Shown: positions 7,892-10,667 of the stretch, piece by piece
Position numbering within the stretch: position 1 is the stretch's first letter
Layout of the letters: every line of letters begins with the position of its first letter
DNA from: Bacillota bacterium
GTDB taxonomy: Bacteria; Bacillota; Clostridia; Clostridiales; Clostridiaceae
NCBI GenBank assembly: GCA_030706065.1
Contig: JAUZPH010000091.1
Span: 1 to 10,667, forward strand
Reading direction: 5' to 3'
Length of the DNA: 10,667 bases
Translations under genes and position numbers: made by a program
The notes under the pieces: generated by a model
Databases searched by the model: none
Seen by the model: only the letters and a program-made list of their open reading frames with translations
What the model was told of the DNA's origin: nothing

Positions 7892-8077
7892 GGTTAACTA
7901 GTCATTTAACCCGTGAAAGGTCGCTTCTGGACCTTTCACCTCTCCCGGAGGGTCTCCCCTCGAGGCAAATGGTCCCAATGCGACCATTTGCGGGTAATTT
8001 AGCCGACTATATGTCGGCGTTAAAAATTACCCTGGTGTACTGCCCGGGGTAGACGTGGAAGAGTTGGTCGCAGTAAT
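7892..8077. repeat. Structured repeat unit C (partial copy, adjacent to cellulase stop)
   Basis: This copy is nearly identical to unit B over 7909-8075 (10 differences in 167 bases by hand, about 94%), but lacks the outer end found in B and A. Hairpins: 7913-7922 with 7930-7939 (GTGAAAGGTC arms); 7965-7974 with 7982-7991 (GCAAATGGTC arms); and 7992-8000 with 8024-8032 enclosing GCCGAC/GTCGGC (8002-8007, 8013-8018). A closing helix pairs GTCTCCCC (7952-7959) with GGGG-AGAC (8046-8054). The right part read on plus resembles the 3' part of 5S rRNA (TACTG, CGGGG, AGACGTGGAAGAG). The missing end is replaced by a short dyad GGTTAA...TTAACC (7892-7911). Transcription strand is unknown; orientation downstream of the rrn operon suggests minus. 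Confidence 0.75.
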
Positions 8078-8078
8078 T

Positions 8079-8112
8079 AAAAAAGACTAAGCTGATTGCT
8101 TAGTCTTTTTTT
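8079..8112. terminator. Bidirectional terminator between repeat units C and A (copy of the 5S terminator)
   Basis: AAAAAAGACTAAGC (8079-8092), loop TGATT, and GCTTAGTC followed by a T-run (8098-8112) form a strong hairpin with U-tracts on both strands. It differs from the terminator of the true 5S gene (10506-10541) by one loop base and by A/T run lengths. On plus it is the first good terminator downstream of the cellulase gene, so the cellulase mRNA would carry repeat unit C in its 3' untranslated region. Confidence 0.85.
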
Positions 8113-8330
8113 GACCTGGCGACGTCGGATTTCATCCCACTGGGTGATGTTGACGCTGACTTACGTCAGCACATCGCCCGTGAAAGGTCATTTAGACCTT
8201 TCACCTCTTCCACTCAATCTCCCGAGCAGGCCAAAGGTCCCGAAGCGACCTTTGGCGGGTTGCTTAGCCGATGGGAATCGGCGATTTAAGCAGCCCAGTT
8301 GTACGCGAAGGAGACTCTCCGCTTTAACAA
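8113..8330 (-). repeat. Structured repeat unit A with broken-up 5S rRNA segments
   Basis: Read on minus, two pieces match the true 5S gene downstream half. One is 14 of 14 bases at 8113-8126 (GACCTGGCGACGTC on plus, helix I 3' strand). The other is 24 of 25 bases at 8205-8229 (helix IV region, equal to 10559-10583). Where 5S has only TAG between them, this copy has 78 bases forming hairpins: 8127-8130/8134-8137; 8142-8150/8171-8179 enclosing 8155-8160/8165-8170; and 8180-8189/8195-8204. Beyond the second 5S piece come hairpins 8230-8239/8247-8256 and 8257-8266/8287-8296, the latter enclosing GCCGAT/ATCGGC. The 5' half of 5S is not recognisable, so a functional ribosomal 5S is unlikely. An expanded 5S pseudogene or a 5S-derived structured RNA fits better. 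Confidence 0.7.
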
Positions 8331-8333
8331 ATT

Positions 8334-8361
8334 AAAAAACACCAAGCGTTAACTTGGTGTT
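8334..8361 (-). terminator. Intrinsic terminator between repeat units A and B, minus orientation
   Basis: On minus, AACACCAAG, loop TTAACG, CTTGGTGTT (8361-8338) is followed by a T-run ending near 8334. On plus the hairpin has no proper U-tract (it is followed by CTATG). This one-sided design argues that the array is read on minus, the same direction as the 5S gene. Its sequence is unrelated to the GACTAAGC terminators flanking the other units. Confidence 0.8.
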
Positions 8362-8368
8362 CTATGTA

Positions 8369-8597
8369 ACCTGGCAACGTCGGACTTCGTCCCACTGGGT
8401 GGTATTAACGCTGGCTCCCGCCAGCATACCACCCGTGAAAGGTCGCTTCTGGACCTTTCACCTCTTCCGGAGGGTCTCCCCTCAAGGCCAATGGTCCTAA
8501 AGCGACCATTGGCGGGTAATTTAGCCGACTATATGTCGGCGTTAAAAATTACCCCGGTGTACTGCTCGGGGTAGACGTGGAAGAGTAGGTCGCAGCA
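8369..8597. repeat. Structured repeat unit B (full-length copy, 3' exon side of the intron)
   Basis: This is the most complete copy. Hairpins in plus order: GGAC/GTCC 8382-8385/8389-8392; GGGTGGTAT 8397-8405 with ATACCACCC 8426-8434 enclosing GCTGGC/GCCAGC 8410-8415/8420-8425; GTGAAAGGTC 8435-8444 with 8452-8461; GCCAATGGTC 8487-8496 with 8504-8513; and GGGTAATTT 8514-8522 with 8546-8554 enclosing GCCGAC/GTCGGC 8524-8529/8535-8540. A long helix closes the last two: CTCTTCC 8462-8468 with GGAAGAG 8579-8585, and GTCTCCCC 8474-8481 with 8568-8576. Ends weakly pair (GCAAC-type with GTCGC). The left edge CCTGGC-ACGTC resembles the 5S 3' end on minus. The right edge (8560-8593) resembles the 5S 3' part on plus, so the unit has opposed 5S-like ends. 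Confidence 0.75.
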
Positions 8598-8676
8598 ATC
8601 GAGTAGGAGGGAAAATTAAAATAAATTTTCCCGACCTCTCACACCACCGCACGTACCGTTCGGTATACGGCGGTTC
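8598..8676 (-). other. Group II intron domains V and VI
   Basis: On minus, domain V runs from GAACCGCCGTA, through the tetraloop region ACCGAACGGT, to GTGCGGTGGT (8676-8643). It forms the two-part catalytic hairpin with a CCG-type triad. Domain VI follows (8642-8598): GTGAGAGG, an AT-rich hairpin GGGAAAATT/AATTTTCCC, then CCTCCTACTCGAT with the likely branch-point A near the 3' end. The reverse transcriptase stop codon lies one base before domain V. Confidence 0.88.
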
Positions 8677-8677
8677 A

Positions 8678-10099
8678 TTAAGAATTATGTATTAGTTGAT
8701 ATCTTTTACTTATACTTTTAAAGCCTAAGCTTTCCAAGTATGAGTTTGTCAGGGATTTATTAAGTATCGGGCTATTGGAAATTCTCCAGTAGCCTTTTCT
8801 TGTATTTGCATATTCCCAGGCTTTCGCCTGTTCAATGCCCAGCTTCATAAGGTTTCTTTTCTTGTTGCTAATTGTTTTCCACTGCTTCCAAATACAAGCC
8901 CTTAATCTACGTCTTATCCATCCTTCTATTTCATCAATTCTGGCTTTTCCTTTGGCTACGCCAAAGTAGTTTATCCACCCTGTGGTTATTTCGTTGAGTT
9001 TCTTTAGTCTATATTCCATCTTTACACCTTTATTTCTATTGGTGATTTCTTTCACTTTTCCCTTTAATCGTTTATAAGACTTCTCGTGAATCCTTATTTC
9101 AGCTTTTCCCTTTGTGAAATAGAATGAGAAACCTAGAAACTTCCTCTTATTCACCATAGCGACAGCGCTTTTATCCTTGTTCACTTTAAGCTTGAGTTTA
9201 TTTTCTAGAAGGCTGGTGATTGTGTTCATCACTCGTTCTCCCGCCTTTCGGCTACCGACGTAAATATTAAGGTCGTCAGCATACCTACAGAATTTGTGCC
9301 CTCTCTTTTCAAGTTCTTTATCAACTTCATCCAGCATAATGTTACTGAGAATAGGACTTAAAGGCCCTCCTTGCGGAACGCCATCCTCAGTAATTGTCTC
9401 CATACCGTTTATCATGATTCCACTTTTAAGGAATTTGCCAATAAGATGGAGTAATCTCCTGTCTCTGATTCTTGTGGCTAGTTTACCCATTAATATGTCA
9501 TGATTGACTTTGTCAAAGAATTTCTCTAAGTCCAAATCAACCACCCAAGTATTACCTTCGTTGATAAATTCTTTAGCCTTAAGTATTGCCATTTTAGCAC
9601 TTCTGTTAGGTCTAAAACCGTAGCTGTTATTTGAAAATGACTTGTTATAAATGTAGTTTAGGCCCTGCGCTATCGCTTGCTGAATTGTCCTATCCAAAAC
9701 AGTGGGAACTCCTAAATTCCTGATTCCTCCATCAGGTTTGCTAATCTCAACTCTCCTTACAGGTGAAGGATTATAAGTTCCTTCTAGCAACTTTCTTCTT
9801 AAGGTTGACCAGTGTTTATAGACATGCCCTCGAAGTTCATCAACTTTCATTCTATCAACTCCATGGCTTCCCTTATTTCTGATGACTCGTTCCATGGCCT
9901 GCTTTACATTAGGCCATTCAAGAATTCTTTCGAGTAGATTGCTAGTATCGTCTAATACATCGTTTACCCTTTCTCCCTTTGTTAACGCCAAATCATTACT
10001 CAGCGTCTTTTGCTTACCTCGAACCTCCAGTTCTACTTCCGCAAAATGACCTCCATATTGAGTTGTCTGCTTTCTTTGTAATTTCTTTGAGTTTTCCAA
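8678..10099 (-). CDS. ltrA: Group II intron reverse transcriptase/maturase
   Basis: Intron-encoded protein of 473 residues that helps splice its own intron and reverse-transcribes it at the target. The RT fingers/palm domain spans about 60-330: PSPVRRVEISKPDGG (111-125), GVPTVLDRTIQQAI, YGFRPNRSA, catalytic VDLDLEKFFDKVNHD (D188), PQGGPLSPILSNI (242-254), and YADD (273-276). The maturase domain X follows at about 365-440 (TTGWINYFGVAKG, IEGWIRRRLRACIWKQWK), ending in ANTRKGYWRIS. There is no HNH endonuclease domain, so target entry probably relies on nicked or replicating DNA, as in En-less bacterial classes. The start is TTG at 10099, supported by AGGAGG at 10114-10109, nine bases upstream; the protein has the normal N-terminal length with it. 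The stop codon abuts domain V. Confidence 0.95.
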   Translation of the reverse strand: MENSKKLQRKQTTQYGGHFAEVELEVRGKQKTLSNDLALTKGERVNDVLDDTSNLLERILEWPNVKQAMERVIRNKGSHGVDRMKVDELRGHVYKHWSTLRRKLLEGTYNPSPVRRVEISKPDGGIRNLGVPTVLDRTIQQAIAQGLNYIYNKSFSNNSYGFRPNRSAKMAILKAKEFINEGNTWVVDLDLEKFFDKVNHDILMGKLATRIRDRRLLHLIGKFLKSGIMINGMETITEDGVPQGGPLSPILSNIMLDEVDKELEKRGHKFCRYADDLNIYVGSRKAGERVMNTITSLLENKLKLKVNKDKSAVAMVNKRKFLGFSFYFTKGKAEIRIHEKSYKRLKGKVKEITNRNKGVKMEYRLKKLNEITTGWINYFGVAKGKARIDEIEGWIRRRLRACIWKQWKTISNKKRNLMKLGIEQAKAWEYANTRKGYWRISNSPILNKSLTNSYLESLGFKSISKRYQLIHNS

Positions 10100-10503
10100 A
10101 GTCGTAAACCTCCTAATGTTCAGTCCTTCCTCCGCGCGACGCGTCTAGCGGAGTACTATGACCTCTGCTGACTTCTCATGACAAATCTTGTTTCAACCAT
10201 GTTTTGAACTTCATCGCCACATGTCCATGAGACCTCCCCAGGTAAGAACGCGCACTTTCACTCCATCTATCTGCCAAATTTACTTTCCCCGCTTCGAATA
10301 GCTATTGGGCTTCGTTTTGTTATGCAAACTCACCCGCAAGAGAAAGCCTCAAATTTGATTCGTGTCCCTCAGACCAGAGTTTTGCCGCCGACTTCCTTCA
10401 GATTCCACCTCGCGGTGGACACCCTTGTCTTAAGCTAACGGTTGGCGCTATCAGCCCCCGCATCGGACTTTCACCGACAAGTACGCGCCCATGCTGGGCG
10501 CAC
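10100..10503 (-). other. Group II intron 5' ribozyme portion (domains I-III)
   Basis: 404 bases without a gene, between the intron 5' end and the reverse transcriptase start. On minus it begins with GTGCGCCCAGCATGGGCGC, a 5' splice-site element that folds on itself. It contains GC-rich conserved patches such as GTCGGTGAAAGTCCGATGC and CCACCGCGAGGTGG, typical of ribozyme domain I. I did not resolve individual subdomains or exon-binding sites. Confidence 0.8.
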
Positions 10504-10505
10504 AT

Positions 10506-10541
10506 AAAAAAAGACTAAGCAGATTGCTTAGTCTTTTTTTT
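10506..10541. terminator. Intrinsic terminator of the rRNA operon, 5' exon of the intron
   Basis: On minus: a run of A, GACTAAGC (10533-10526), loop AATCT, GCTTAGTC (10520-10513), then seven T. It starts directly after the 5S 3' end. The intron 5' splice site lies two bases past the T-run. An almost identical copy sits at 8079-8112. Confidence 0.9.
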
Positions 10542-10542
10542 G

Positions 10543-10660
10543 ACCTGGCGACGTCCTACTCTTCCACTCAGTCTCCCGAGCAGTACCATCGGCGCTGTAG
10601 ATCTTAACCATCGTGTTCGGTATGGGAACGGGTGTAACCTCTACGCCATTATCACCAGAT
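10543..10660 (-). rRNA. rrf: 5S ribosomal RNA, complete, last gene of an rRNA operon
   Basis: On minus the 118-base molecule starts ATCTGGTGAT and ends GTCGCCAGGT; these pair over ten positions as helix I, which sets the ends to within a base or two. Internal hallmarks are GTAGAGGTTACACCCG, TTCCCATACCGAACACG and GCGCCGATGGTACTG, followed by GAGTGGAAGAGTAGGACGTC. It has standard length with no inserted helices, unlike the 5S-like pieces in unit A. Its orientation places 23S and 16S rRNA beyond the right edge of the window. A terminator follows immediately. Confidence 0.95.
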
Positions 10661-10667
10661 ACATTCA

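Larger units (their letters stand above)
8598..10503 (-). mobile_element. Group II intron, complete, inserted directly behind the 5S rRNA terminator
   Basis: A 1906-base ribozyme retroelement on minus. The 5' end GTGCGCCCAGC begins at 10503 and the 3' end CCTACTCGAT finishes at 8598 (the last base is uncertain by one). Order: domains I-III (about 10503-10100), the reverse transcriptase ORF in domain IV, 34-base domain V at 8676-8643, and domain VI at 8642-8598. The reverse transcriptase has no endonuclease domain. The exon junction is CTTTTTTTAT / TGCTGCGACC. The unit A/unit C junction, without an intron, reads TTTTTTAATTACTGCGACC on the same strand, so a natural empty site confirms both boundaries. 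Insertion just after a terminator hairpin is the known habit of bacterial class C introns, though I cannot fix the class from sequence alone. All parts look intact, so it may be mobile. Confidence 0.93.

Noticed and set aside
7834..8052. 72-codon plus ORF across the cellulase end and unit C
   Set aside because: It runs over CBM2-coding sequence in a different frame and then over hairpin arms. Its protein contains the repeated LSPLPEG(L)PSRQ motif only because the hairpin DNA repeats.
8096..8335. 79-codon plus ORF across unit A
   Set aside because: Entirely within structured, 5S-derived repeat DNA, with no ribosome binding site. Similarity to the previous ORF comes from the repeat itself.
7892..8597. 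CRISPR array
   Set aside because: Three long, unequal, internally folded copies separated by terminators. There are no short identical repeats with uniform unique spacers and no cas genes.
7892..8597. Insertion sequence or transposase remnant
   Set aside because: No transposase-like reading frame, no consistent terminal inverted repeats, and no target-site duplication at the cellulase or terminator borders that I could find.

Overview
The window looks like chromosome of a low-GC, clostridium-like Firmicute. Evidence: AT-rich intergenic DNA, strong GGAGG-type ribosome binding sites, a clostridial-type 5S rRNA, a secreted cellulase and a SWIM/SNF2 helicase of the kind common in Clostridia. The species cannot be named from the sequence. 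A cellulolytic, soil- or gut-type anaerobe is an inference from the cellulase.

Layout: 1-937 (minus) holds the N-terminal two thirds-or-less of DNA polymerase IV (dinB, cut by the window edge), preceded by a 124-residue protein of unknown function in what looks like the same transcription unit. 938-1454 is a divergent intergenic region. 1455-2381 (plus) is a complete arginase. It converges on a 1084-residue SWIM-SNF2 ATPase (2414-5668, minus), and both share the bidirectional terminator at 2381-2407. 5669-6274 is a divergent regulatory region with facing promoters, a 14-bp-arm inverted repeat between them, and a long structured leader for the next gene. 6275-7882 (plus) is a secreted GH5 endoglucanase with a chitobiase-like domain and a CBM2. 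An in-frame TGA at 7724-7726 cuts the CBM2 in half.

The right third is the tail of an rRNA operon on the minus strand. It runs 5S rRNA (10543-10660), its terminator (10506-10541), a 1.9-kb group II intron with its reverse transcriptase (8598-10503), then three copies of a highly structured repeat (units B, A and C, in rrn-downstream order) separated by further terminators. The array ends about ten bases from the cellulase stop codon. It contains segments nearly identical to the neighbouring 5S gene and terminator, but these are broken up by long hairpins. Hairpin arms differ between the copies while pairing is kept, which is the main evidence for a maintained structure. This array is the most unusual object in the window.

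The genes are mostly functionally independent: DNA damage tolerance, arginine catabolism, chromatin/DNA remodelling and cellulose degradation. The only clear mechanistic links are the shared terminator and divergent promoters, the convergence of the cellulase with the rrn operon across the repeat array, and insertion of the intron exactly behind the 5S terminator.
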